A DNA stretch of 16,065 bases from Pyrinomonadaceae bacterium (GTDB lineage: Bacteria; Acidobacteriota; Blastocatellia; Pyrinomonadales; Pyrinomonadaceae). Numbering within the stretch: the first letter of the stretch is position 1; each line of letters begins with the position of its first letter. This document shows, piece after piece, positions 1 through 7,506 of this stretch. The DNA lies in the NCBI GenBank assembly GCA_013813825.1, contig JACCRA010000452.1:1-16065 (forward strand), in the 5' to 3' direction. Position numbers and translations under genes: made by a program. The notes beneath the pieces are model-generated. The model ran no database searches. It was not told the DNA's origin and was given only the letters and a program-made list of their open reading frames with translations.

Positions 1-61
1 AACAAGGTGTGGGAGACCCTGACTGCCCCTCGCAAGCTGAATTCTTGGAGGCCTCATGCTG

Positions 62-176
62 ATGTCCAAACCAAAATTGCTTGATCAGGTGCGCGCTATC
101 GCGCGCCTAAAGCACCTCAGTTATAAAACCGAGAGGGGCTTACGTCTATTACATCAAGCGGCTCATTTCACGTTGA
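62..176 (+). pseudogene. Tyrosine recombinase (integron-integrase-like) N-terminal remnant, frameshifted
   Basis: An ATG at 62 (in-frame ATG also at 56, with GGAGG at 47-51) opens a frame reading MSKPKLLDQVRAIARLKH and then LSYKTE. This is the usual start of the SAM-like N-terminal DNA-binding domain of integron-type tyrosine recombinases. After a run of four G at 134-137 the family sequence continues only in the shifted frame, from the GCT at 138: AYVYYIKRLI, then a stop at 174-176. The unshifted frame runs to a stop at 233-235 with unrelated residues. One extra G therefore broke the gene. Nothing resembling the core-binding remainder or the catalytic R-H-R-Y domain follows, because the SCO gene begins on the other strand at 217. 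It is a dead fragment of a mobile-element gene. The family call rests on about 35 residues. Confidence 0.6.
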
Positions 177-216
177 TTGGCACTTTGGTATTAACCTCAC
201 GCCGAATGACGCGGCC

Positions 217-1122
217 TCAAGAAGTAGCCGGCTGATTGCTGAGGGCGGCGCGGATGTCCGCCAGTACGTCGGCGGGTTTCCATTCGTTGCCACGATAAAT
301 CTTCAATACTTTGCCATCTGGCGAGACGAGGGCGGTGCAGAGCGAGTGAATAATCTCGTCGCCGTCCGCCATCGAACTGAGGCCGAAAAAAGTCGCCAGC
401 TTTTTCACTTCTTCCGGTTGGCCGGTCACAAACTCCCACTGTTGAAATTTTTCGTCGGCGTAATTTCCGGTGTGTGCCGCGCCGTAACTCCGCAGCACTG
501 GCGGCGTGTCGCGCGTGGGATCGATACTGACGCTTAACAGGTGTGCTTTCGTTCGCAGGTTCGGGTCCTTCAACAACTCGCGGTTGATCTCCGCGAAGTT
601 GTTGCTCATCAGCGTGCAGTAGTCGGGCAGCGGGCAGCGCGTGTAAATGAACGTCAGGAGCAGCAACTGCCCGCGATAATCCGCGAGGCCGACCTTTCTG
701 TTGTCCTGATTGACGAGACGGAAATTCGGCACGGCGTCGCCGGGTTGTGGTTCGGCAATGGCCGCCGCTCCCCCTGCCGGCCCGGCGGGAGCGGAGATGA
801 CTTGCGTCACAATCGGATTTTCCAGCCACGAACGATCCCCGTCCACGACGAGCGTCGCTTGAATCTGATCGCCGGCTTTCATCACATCGTAGGCCGAATC
901 TTCCTTAAGCGTAAAAGACATGGTCATCGCGTCCATCAACTCCGGAATCGTTTCGTGAGTGATGACAACTTGCTGTTGAGCTTTGTTGAAGGACACGACT
1001 GTGCCTTTCAGTTCGTAACGCCGCTCATCGCTAGGCTGGATAGTCCCGGCACAACTCAAGAGCATCAGGCACAGAAGCATGGCAATCGCGACACGCCAGC
1101 GGCCTATCCGCTTAATGCACAT
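217..1122 (-). CDS. SCO1/SenC-family copper lipoprotein with fused CusF-like domain
   Basis: About 301 residues from the ATG at 1122. A short basic stretch, a hydrophobic core and the lipobox LLSC (Cys24) indicate a lipoprotein exported to the envelope. Residues ~35-110 resemble a CusF-type copper-binding domain. His56 and the MTM motif (Met66, Met68) match CusF copper ligands, and Met63 sits where CusF has Trp. Residues ~125-300 are a thioredoxin-fold SCO domain with Cys163 and Cys169 (CPLPDYC) and the distal His259. SCO proteins bind copper and help assemble the CuA centre of cytochrome oxidase, or act as thiol reductases. The cysteine spacing is CX5C rather than the usual CX3C. A TTG at 1194 preceded by GGAG would add 24 residues, but it would push the signal peptide far from the N terminus, so 1122 is preferred. 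Divergent from folD, with no oxidase genes nearby. Confidence 0.87.
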   Translation of the reverse strand: MCIKRIGRWRVAIAMLLCLMLLSCAGTIQPSDERRYELKGTVVSFNKAQQQVVITHETIPELMDAMTMSFTLKEDSAYDVMKAGDQIQATLVVDGDRSWLENPIVTQVISAPAGPAGGAAAIAEPQPGDAVPNFRLVNQDNRKVGLADYRGQLLLLTFIYTRCPLPDYCTLMSNNFAEINRELLKDPNLRTKAHLLSVSIDPTRDTPPVLRSYGAAHTGNYADEKFQQWEFVTGQPEEVKKLATFFGLSSMADGDEIIHSLCTALVSPDGKVLKIYRGNEWKPADVLADIRAALSNQPATS

Positions 1123-1347
1123 GCTCACAAATTGGTTTGTCGCACAGCGCAACGTGGGCAGCGCATTTAATGAGACGCAAGCTTGAATTAACAAAAGATT
1201 ACTCCGAAGGAAAAGATTGAAAATAGGATAGCACGATGAGAATCATACTTCATCAGGTGACTGCATTAGCGATTAAATCCTGTGAAGTTGATAGCCGCAG
1301 GACATTGCAGCGAGAGTTTTGCTAAGATGTCAGCCGGGCGAGCTAAC

Positions 1348-2301
1348 ATGATGACGTTGTGCCAAAGTGAAGAGCGTCGCGCCACCGTGCTGGACGGGGC
1401 GCGGGTGGCCGAAGAGATTAAACGCGAAGTGGCCGGGGAAGTTTCCCGTCTGCGCGAGACGCATGGCGTGCGGCCCGGTTTGGCGGTCGTGCGCGTCGGC
1501 GACGATCCGGCCTCGGCCGTCTATGTGGGCAGCAAAATCCGCACTTCTGAATCGTTGGGCCTGCGCTCGGAACAGATCGCCTTATCGGCGGAAACCAAGA
1601 CCGACCAACTGCTGCAAACTATCGACACTCTCAACGCGCGCGAAGCGGTTGACGGCATTCTTGTGCAACTCCCTTTGCCGCTTGCCATTGATGAATCAAA
1701 GGTGCTTGAGGCAATTGATCCGGGCAAAGACGTGGACGGCTTTCACCCGCTCAACGTCGGTAATTTGGCGCTCGGTCGCGCGGGCTTTGTACCATGCACG
1801 CCGGCCGGGATTTATGAGCTACTGGTGCGCGAGGGCGTCTCGCTTCGGGGAGCGCGCGCCTGCATCGTCGGTCGCAGCAACATTGTCGGGCGTCCGCTCG
1901 CCCAATTGCTGTTGAGGGCAGACGCGACGGTGACGATCTGCCATTCGCGAACGACGAATTTAAGTGAAGTGACACGCACGGCCGACATTCTCATCGCCGC
2001 CGTCGGCCGCATCGGGCTAATTCGCGGCGAGCACGTAAAGCCCGGCGCGATTGTGATCGATGTCGGGATGAACCGCTTGACGAGTGAGGCGGGGGCGAGG
2101 GAATTATTCGGCGACCGCGCCGCCGAAAGGATCGAAGTGATCAGAAAGCGCGGCGCGACTTTGATCGGCGACGTGCATCCGGCGGAGGTCGAGAAGGTGG
2201 CGGGGAGATTGACGCCGGTTCCCGGCGGCGTCGGCCCGCTGACGGTGGCGATGCTGATGAAGAATACGCTGCTGGCGGCGAAGCGCCGCCGCGAATTGTG
2301 A
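1348..2301 (+). CDS. folD: Bifunctional methylenetetrahydrofolate dehydrogenase / methenyltetrahydrofolate cyclohydrolase FolD
   Basis: Cytosolic enzyme of one-carbon metabolism. It oxidises 5,10-methylene-THF with NAD(P)+ and hydrolyses the methenyl product to 10-formyl-THF. From the ATG at 1348 it is about 317 residues, slightly longer than the usual ~285-300. All family landmarks are present: YVGSK with the catalytic Lys (~residue 63), DGILVQLPLP (~102-111), KDVDGFHP (~127-134), PCTPAGI, the Rossmann motif GRSNIVGRPLA and the C-terminal signature PVPGGVGPLTVAML. The start is uncertain: an in-frame GTG at 1282, ATG at 1327 and ATG at 1351 are alternatives, and none has a strong ribosome binding site. 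Family homology begins near residue 12 of this model (ATVLDG), so a start at 1348 or 1351 is the best fit. coaE follows after 10 bases, suggesting co-transcription. Confidence 0.93.
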   Translation: MMTLCQSEERRATVLDGARVAEEIKREVAGEVSRLRETHGVRPGLAVVRVGDDPASAVYVGSKIRTSESLGLRSEQIALSAETKTDQLLQTIDTLNAREAVDGILVQLPLPLAIDESKVLEAIDPGKDVDGFHPLNVGNLALGRAGFVPCTPAGIYELLVREGVSLRGARACIVGRSNIVGRPLAQLLLRADATVTICHSRTTNLSEVTRTADILIAAVGRIGLIRGEHVKPGAIVIDVGMNRLTSEAGARELFGDRAAERIEVIRKRGATLIGDVHPAEVEKVAGRLTPVPGGVGPLTVAMLMKNTLLAAKRRREL

Positions 2302-2311
2302 GCATGAAGCG

Positions 2312-2929
2312 ATGCTGAGCGTCGGCCTCACCGGCTCCATCGCCGTCGGCAAATCGTTCGTCTCAGAGGTGCTGACCGAATGCGGTTGTTACGTGCTCGA
2401 CGCCGACCGCACGGCACGCGAGGTGGTATTGCCGGGAACCATCGGCCTACAATCTGTTGTCGCGGAGTTTGGAGTTGAAGTCTTACACATTGACGGCACG
2501 CTCGACCGCGGCAAACTCGGTGCGCTCATCTTCAACGACGATAACCAGCGCGCGCGGCTGAACGCGATCCTGCACCCGCTGATCCGCGTGGCACATGAAG
2601 AGTGGTTGCGTGGAGTTGCGGCCACAGATTCGCGCGCCGTGGCCGTGATCGACGCGGCGCTGATGATCGAGTCGGGCAGTTACCAAATGTTCGACCAATT
2701 AATCGTTGCCCACTGCCGGCCTGAGATACAACTCGACCGGCTGGTGAAGCGGAACAAACTGGCCGGGGACGAAGCCGCGCGACGCATCGCCTCGCAAATG
2801 CCGCAGGAGGAAAAAATGCGCTTCGCGGACTTTTTGATCGACACGTCGAATGGGTTCGAGGAAGCGCGACGGCGGACAGTTGAGGTTTATGTCCAACTCA
2901 AGCGTCTGGCCGAAATGAAGGGCGCATGA
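2312..2929 (+). CDS. coaE: Dephospho-CoA kinase CoaE
   Basis: Catalyses the last step of coenzyme A synthesis, the ATP-dependent phosphorylation of the 3'-hydroxyl of dephospho-CoA, in the cytosol. The 205 residues match the family length of about 200. The P-loop is GSIAVGKS (residues 8-15). DAD at 30-32 supplies the conserved Asp of the active site. The conserved HP of the CoA-domain helix lies near residue 88 (LHPLIR). RRIASQMP (~residues 161-168) matches the C-terminal lid-region motif R-x-x-x-Q. The ATG at 2312 lies 10 bases after the folD stop with only a weak Shine-Dalgarno sequence, so translation may be coupled to folD. A 42-base gap separates it from the downstream peptide-binding protein gene. 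Confidence 0.94.
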   Translation: MLSVGLTGSIAVGKSFVSEVLTECGCYVLDADRTAREVVLPGTIGLQSVVAEFGVEVLHIDGTLDRGKLGALIFNDDNQRARLNAILHPLIRVAHEEWLRGVAATDSRAVAVIDAALMIESGSYQMFDQLIVAHCRPEIQLDRLVKRNKLAGDEAARRIASQMPQEEKMRFADFLIDTSNGFEEARRRTVEVYVQLKRLAEMKGA

Positions 2930-2971
2930 TGCTGGTGAGGTCGAGTAAATTTCGCTGACAGCCTTACCGTC

Positions 2972-4897
2972 ATGCACGCGGAATTCAGTAAAAGAGTTGT
3001 GAACGTGTATCGAGTCATATTTCTGAATGGAACCGCTCGTTGGTCGCGCTGGCGCGTCAGGCTGGCTGTATTAGTGGCTGTTTCGTTGGCGGTGAGTGGT
3101 GGCGGATGTTTCACCGACCAAAAGGGCGAGGCTTTTTATGGTCGCGTTATCGTGCCGCGCTCTCAAGAATTTCGTTGGTGCGACGGCAGTTTGCCGCAAA
3201 TTTTCGATCCGGGATTGGCTGCCGCGGCGCCTGATACCGACGCCGTCCGGGCGCTCTATGAAGGCTTGACTGACTACGAGCCGCGCACGCTCAAGCCGGT
3301 GCCGGGAGTGGCGCTCAGTTGGGAGTCTTCGGCGGATCACCGGGAGTGGACTTTTCGCCTGCGCCGGGACGCGCGTTGGTCGAACGATGAAGAGGTGACG
3401 GCGCGGGATTTCGTCAATTCATGGCAGCGGACACTGAATCTCGGCGACCGCGCGCCACACGCGAAACTGCTCGACAATATCCTCGGCGCGCGTCGTGAAT
3501 TGCCGGGCCAGACATCGCCGGAATCCTCTGCCCGCGCCGAGGTGCGCGATGGCGGCGAGGTATCTGTCGGGCCGCGACCGACTCCCACTCCCCCGCGCCC
3601 GGAACCCTTCGGCGTCGAGTCGCTTGATCAGCACACGTTGCGCGTCCGCCTTCTTCGGCCGGATCAAAACTTCCCCGCGCTCGTCGCACACCCTGTCTTC
3701 CGCCCCCTCCACCGCTCGCAGTTGGAGTCTGAACTAGTGCGAGACGACGAAGCGGAAGGGCAACTGCCGGACACAACAAAAAGCGAATCTGTCCCGCAGT
3801 CAGTAGTTTCAAATGGTGCTTTTCGTTTGAGCCAACAGGGAACGGACAGTGTGGTGTTAGAGCGTGCGGGGAGTTATTGGAATACGAAACAAGTAACACT
3901 CAACCGCGTCCGCTTCGTGGCCGCGCGCAACGCGGAAGAGGCGCTGGCCGCATACCGCGCGGGCGAAGTTGATGCCGTCACGAATACGAACGTCGAACCG
4001 CTGGCGGTCAAGCTCTTGGTCCCTTATCAAGATTTTCGCCGTTCGACTTTCGGCGCTGTCACTTATTACCAGTTCAACACGGTCAATTCGCCGTTCGACG
4101 ATCTCCGCGTCCGCCAAGCATTGACATTGGCTGTCGAGCGCGAGCGTCTTAGTCTCGACACGCTGAAAGGCGCGAGTGAGCCAGCCGACAGTTTCTTCCC
4201 CGGCGACGGGCGAAACGCCTCAAATCCGCAGCCGCAAAAGATAACGTCACATGATCCTGAGAAGGCCCGTCAGTTACTGGCGGAAGCCGGCTACCCCGGC
4301 GGCGTGGGATTTCCACGAATCAGATTGCTGGTCAACCGTAACGATCAACACCGGACGGTCGCTCAAGCAATCGTCGCCATGTGGCGCAGCGTTCTCAGTG
4401 TCGAGACTGAGATCGTGGCGAAAAATTGGGAAGAGTATGAGGTGGCGTTCAAGGCGGGCGACTACGATATTGCGCGGCGCGGAATCGTGATGCAAACCCT
4501 CGACGAAGAAACCAATCTACTCGCTATGTTTGCGGAGGAATCGCCGGTCAACTCTGAGCCACTGCCTGCCGCCAGCGTCGAGGCCGCCGCCGCTGCTGCC
4601 GACACACCGGACAACTCACCGGAGCCTTCCCCGTCCGCCGTGGCTGGCCTGACCGAGACGGAACGGGCGAGAACAATGCCGCCCGTGCGGAAGACGATTC
4701 TGACCGAGGCGCAGGCGCTGGCCGAGTTGCCGGCGATGCCCATCTATTTCGCCACCTCGTTCGCGCTGGTGAAGCCCTACGTCAACGGCTTCGACTCAAA
4801 TCTGCTCGACGCTCCGTCGCTCCAACACGTCCGCTTGGACACGAATTGGCAATTGCCAAAACAAGACGCGACGATTAGTTTGGTGCGGGACCAGTGA
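2972..4897 (+). CDS. Oligopeptide ABC transporter substrate-binding lipoprotein (SBP family 5, OppA-like)
   Basis: Extracytoplasmic solute-binding protein of family 5, which captures peptides and hands them to an ABC permease. A hydrophobic segment (~30-42) ends in SGGGC, with Cys46 the likely lipidated residue. The N-region before it is unusually long. In-frame GTG codons at 2999 and 3005 could be the real start, and no good ribosome binding site precedes 2972. Typical OppA segments are visible: PQIFDPGLA, WTFRLRRDARWSND, VTARDFVNSWQR, NGAFRLS, and the segment FDDLRVRQALTLAVERE. Two low-complexity stretches interrupt the fold. One is around residues 173-212, rich in Pro and Arg. The other is at ~524-570, rich in Pro, Ala, Ser and Glu, where related proteins carry the segment before the final PIYF strand. 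Followed by oppD and oppF after 109 bases. Substrate specificity cannot be read from the sequence. Confidence 0.85.
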   Translation: MHAEFSKRVVNVYRVIFLNGTARWSRWRVRLAVLVAVSLAVSGGGCFTDQKGEAFYGRVIVPRSQEFRWCDGSLPQIFDPGLAAAAPDTDAVRALYEGLTDYEPRTLKPVPGVALSWESSADHREWTFRLRRDARWSNDEEVTARDFVNSWQRTLNLGDRAPHAKLLDNILGARRELPGQTSPESSARAEVRDGGEVSVGPRPTPTPPRPEPFGVESLDQHTLRVRLLRPDQNFPALVAHPVFRPLHRSQLESELVRDDEAEGQLPDTTKSESVPQSVVSNGAFRLSQQGTDSVVLERAGSYWNTKQVTLNRVRFVAARNAEEALAAYRAGEVDAVTNTNVEPLAVKLLVPYQDFRRSTFGAVTYYQFNTVNSPFDDLRVRQALTLAVERERLSLDTLKGASEPADSFFPGDGRNASNPQPQKITSHDPEKARQLLAEAGYPGGVGFPRIRLLVNRNDQHRTVAQAIVAMWRSVLSVETEIVAKNWEEYEVAFKAGDYDIARRGIVMQTLDEETNLLAMFAEESPVNSEPLPAASVEAAAAAADTPDNSPEPSPSAVAGLTETERARTMPPVRKTILTEAQALAELPAMPIYFATSFALVKPYVNGFDSNLLDAPSLQHVRLDTNWQLPKQDATISLVRDQ

Positions 4898-5006
4898 GAT
4901 AATTTCTCACGCTCCGCAGCACAGACGGCGCTCACATCAGCCATGAGGGCGTGGAGACCACAAACCTGCATGGCCGAGACCAACTCGATCGGCCAACCGC
5001 GTCAAC

Positions 5007-6077
5007 ATGAACTCAAAAACAATTCCGTCAACCGACAAAACTGCTTTACATCACGACACGTTGCTTTCGATTAAAGACCTCCGTACCTACTTCCAGACCG
5101 AAGACGGAGTAGTGAAGGCCGTGGACGGAGTCAGCTTTGAGCTGAAGCGGGGCGAGACACTGGGCATCGTCGGCGAATCAGGCTCCGGCAAGTCGGTCAC
5201 GAGTTTGTCGGTGCTTCGCTTAATCCCACAACCGCCGGGCCGGATCGTGTCGGGCGAGATTTTTTTCGCCGGCCAAGACATCCTCAGCCTGCCGTTCAAA
5301 GAGGTGCGAAAAATTCGCGGCCGACGCATCAGCATGATCTTCCAAGACCCGATGACTTCGCTCAACCCGTTCATGCGAATCTCGCGGCAGTTAATGGAGA
5401 TCACCAAACTTCACCTCGGCCACACGAAAGCTCAAGCTTACAAGCACGCGATTGAAATGCTGGAACGGGTCGGCCTGCCGGACGCGAGCACCCGCGCGGA
5501 CAATTATCCGCACGAGTTTTCGGGAGGAATGCGCCAGCGTGTGATGATCGCGATGGCACTTTCATGTGAGCCGGAGTTGCTGATCGCCGACGAGCCGACG
5601 ACCGCTCTTGACGTGACGATTCAGGCGCAGATTCTTGAATTGATCAAAAACCTCAAAAGCAAAACCGGCGCCAGCGTGATTCTCATCACACACGACCTCG
5701 GCATCGTCGCCGGGATGACCGATCACATAGTTGTGATGTACGCCGGCAAAGTTTTCGAGCAGTCGCCGACGCGCGAACTGTTTGCCCGCCCCGGCAACCC
5801 CTACACCAAAGGATTACTACGCTCGGTACCTGCTCCGGCTCGTGTCGATGGGGAAGAGTTGTACCAGATTCCGGGATTGCCGCCCGATGTCGCGCACTTG
5901 CCGCCGGGCTGCCCGTTCGCCCCGCGTTGCGAGCGCGCCGAAGAGATTTGCCGGCGCGAACTTCCTCCCTTGGTGCAACTGACACCTGATCATCACTCGC
6001 TCTGCCACTTCGCGGAAGACGTGTATGCACAATCTCGCCGCGAGCGCGAAACACGCGCCGGCATTTCCGTGCCGTAA
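5007..6077 (+). CDS. oppD: Oligopeptide ABC transporter ATP-binding protein OppD/DppD
   Basis: Cytosolic ATPase subunit that powers peptide import, working as a heterodimer with OppF. About 356 residues. Walker A is GESGSGKS (56-63), the Q-loop lies in [10 protein letters not shown], the ABC signature is SGGMRQR (172-178) and Walker B is [12 protein letters not shown] with Asp195-Glu196. The switch His is in ITHDLG. The C-terminal oligopeptide-transporter extension contains four cysteines (302, 308, 315, 333) in a CPFAPRC arrangement, which in characterised DppD relatives binds an Fe-S cluster. The first 18 residues are poorly conserved and no Shine-Dalgarno sequence is evident before 5007, so the start is only moderately certain. 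oppF follows after 24 bases. No permease genes lie on either side, unlike the usual oppABCDF order. Confidence 0.92.
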   Translation: MNSKTIPSTDKTALHHDTLLSIKDLRTYFQTEDGVVKAVDGVSFELKRGETLGIVGESGSGKSVTSLSVLRLIPQPPGRIVSGEIFFAGQDILSLPFKEVRKIRGRRISMIFQDPMTSLNPFMRISRQLMEITKLHLGHTKAQAYKHAIEMLERVGLPDASTRADNYPHEFSGGMRQRVMIAMALSCEPELLIADEPTTALDVTIQAQILELIKNLKSKTGASVILITHDLGIVAGMTDHIVVMYAGKVFEQSPTRELFARPGNPYTKGLLRSVPAPARVDGEELYQIPGLPPDVAHLPPGCPFAPRCERAEEICRRELPPLVQLTPDHHSLCHFAEDVYAQSRRERETRAGISVP

Positions 6078-6101
6078 CCTTCGACAAGAGGCCATCACCT
6101 G

Positions 6102-7262
6102 ATGAGCACGCAATTTTCACACACCGATCAACCTCCCCAGCCCTTCTCGCCGGGTATCACGCCGATTGGCGGCGCCGAGCCTTTAATGTCGATCCGTGAT
6201 CTCAAGGTTCACTTCAAGCAGGCCGGCGGATCACTGTGGGATCAATTCGCTGGCAGCGCCAGAAGTGTCAAGAGAGTAGTAAAGGCTATCGATGGAGTTT
6301 CACTCGACATCTTTCGTGGCGAGACGTTCGGGTTAGTGGGTGAATCCGGCTGCGGAAAATCCACGCTGGGGCGTGCCGTGCTCCGCCTGATCGAACCGAC
6401 CGGCGGTCAGGTCTTCTTTCGCGGGAGAGACCTTGCGAGTCTCTCCACGCGCGAGTTGCGTCAACAACGTCGCCACTTGCAAATGATCTTTCAAGACCCC
6501 TTCTCATCTTTGAATCCTCGGATGACAGTCGGACAGATCGTCGGAGAGCCTTTCGAGGTTTTCAAACTGGCGCGCGGCGGCGACAAGGACAGGCAAGTCA
6601 ATGCACTGTTAGAAACAGTTGGCCTGAGCCAACGCTTCAATAAAAGATTCCCGCACGAATTTTCCGGCGGACAGCGGCAGCGCATCGGGATCGCCCGCGC
6701 GCTGGCCGCCAACCCGGATTTTATTGTCGCCGACGAGCCGATCTCGGCGCTCGACGTTTCCATCCAATCGCAGATCATGAATTTGTTGGAGCGTCTCCAA
6801 CGCGAACGGAATTTGACTTACCTCTTCATCTCGCACGATCTGCGCGCCGTGCGGCATCTCTCCGACCGTGTGGCTGTGATGTATTTGGGGAAGATCGTCG
6901 AACTGGCCGCCGCCAAAACTCTCGCCGATGAGCCGCTGATGCCTTACACGAAGGCATTAATTTCAGCCGTCCCGATTCCCGATCCTGAGATCGAAGCGAA
7001 ACGCCGGCGCGTCGTGCTGGAAGGCGACGTGCCTTCCGCCATCAACTCGCCGTCCGGCTGTCGCTTTCATACCCGATGCCCTTACACCGTCCAAGCTTGT
7101 CGGGAAGTTGTGCCGCAACTAATCGAAATTAAACCTGACCATTTCGCCGCTTGCATCCGCATCAGCCCCGCTCAGCCTGACATCACTCAAGTTGCGCCGG
7201 ACGCTGTGCCGGGCTTAAATCACGAGGCGCTTGAATGCACCGTGAAAGTTGTCGCGCATTGA
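6102..7262 (+). CDS. oppF: Oligopeptide ABC transporter ATP-binding protein OppF/DppF
   Basis: Second ATPase subunit of the peptide importer, partner of OppD. 386 residues. Walker A is GESGCGKS (80-87), the Q-loop is in [10 protein letters not shown], the signature is SGGQRQR, Walker B is [12 protein letters not shown] and the switch His is in ISHDLRA. The oligopeptide-type C-terminal region also has four cysteines (CRFHTRC, then a further Cys each in QACR and AACI), echoing OppD. An insertion (roughly residues 41-60, GSLWDQFAG and following) between the first strands and the P-loop is typical of OppF rather than OppD. The ATG at 6102 has AGAGG about 10 bases upstream. About 25 Pro-rich residues precede the ABC domain. 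It ends the peptide-transport cluster, with 244 bases before the next gene. Confidence 0.92.
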   Translation: MSTQFSHTDQPPQPFSPGITPIGGAEPLMSIRDLKVHFKQAGGSLWDQFAGSARSVKRVVKAIDGVSLDIFRGETFGLVGESGCGKSTLGRAVLRLIEPTGGQVFFRGRDLASLSTRELRQQRRHLQMIFQDPFSSLNPRMTVGQIVGEPFEVFKLARGGDKDRQVNALLETVGLSQRFNKRFPHEFSGGQRQRIGIARALAANPDFIVADEPISALDVSIQSQIMNLLERLQRERNLTYLFISHDLRAVRHLSDRVAVMYLGKIVELAAAKTLADEPLMPYTKALISAVPIPDPEIEAKRRRVVLEGDVPSAINSPSGCRFHTRCPYTVQACREVVPQLIEIKPDHFAACIRISPAQPDITQVAPDAVPGLNHEALECTVKVVAH

Positions 7263-7344
7263 CAATATAATTACAACGACAGGAACATTATTGGGACAAT
7301 TAAAGGCCGTAAAGTGAGAATGCTAATCCCGACAACTTAAAAGC

Positions 7345-7373
7345 TTGTACGAGGCCCAGCAGACTCTTATACT
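7345..7373 (+). promoter_or_regulatory. Candidate sigma-70-type promoter upstream of the diguanylate cyclase gene
   Basis: TTGTAC (7345-7350) and TATACT (7368-7373) are separated by 17 bases. The -10 element is a near-consensus match, the -35 only partial. It lies in the 244-base gap after oppF and would give a leader of about 125 bases before the ATG at 7507. A perfect TATAAT also occurs at 7266-7271 but has no matching -35 at a proper distance. The rest of the gap shows no gene. Confidence 0.3.
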
Positions 7374-7506
7374 GCGGCCGAGGGCGTATCTCTAACTATT
7401 CCGCACGGTGGCTCGACCAATCTAGAGCCTCGCACCGTTGCCGAGCCTTGCCTAAGAGGATTCGGCCCGCCCTCTCACACTGATTTCCGCATCGCAGCAC
7501 TACAAA

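Noticed and set aside
541..1170. Long open frame on the plus strand opposite the SCO gene
   Set aside because: No family features and unlikely composition. It is antisense to a clearly recognisable SCO lipoprotein. The 197-829 minus-strand frame is likewise a shadow of the same gene.
1123..1347. Candidate divergent promoters between the SCO gene and folD (for example TTGAAA at 1217-1222 and CATACT at 1244-1249)
   Set aside because: The spacing is 21 bases and no other hexamer pair fits 16-18 bases, so no promoter is called on either strand.
4972..4994. Inverted repeat GGCCGA / TCGGCC before oppD
   Set aside because: Six base pairs with an 11-base loop and no T-run. Such repeats are expected by chance in GC-rich sequence, and no operator or riboswitch features accompany it.
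7259..7271. TTGACA at 7259-7264 and TATAAT at 7266-7271 just after oppF
   Set aside because: The two consensus-like hexamers are adjacent rather than 16-18 bases apart, and neither has a matching partner at the proper distance.
7399..7445. Imperfect direct repeat of CGCACGGTGGCTCG and CGCACCGTTGCCGAG in the gap before the cyclase gene
   Set aside because: Only about 12 of 15 bases match and there are just two copies, so this is too weak to call a repeat or regulator site.
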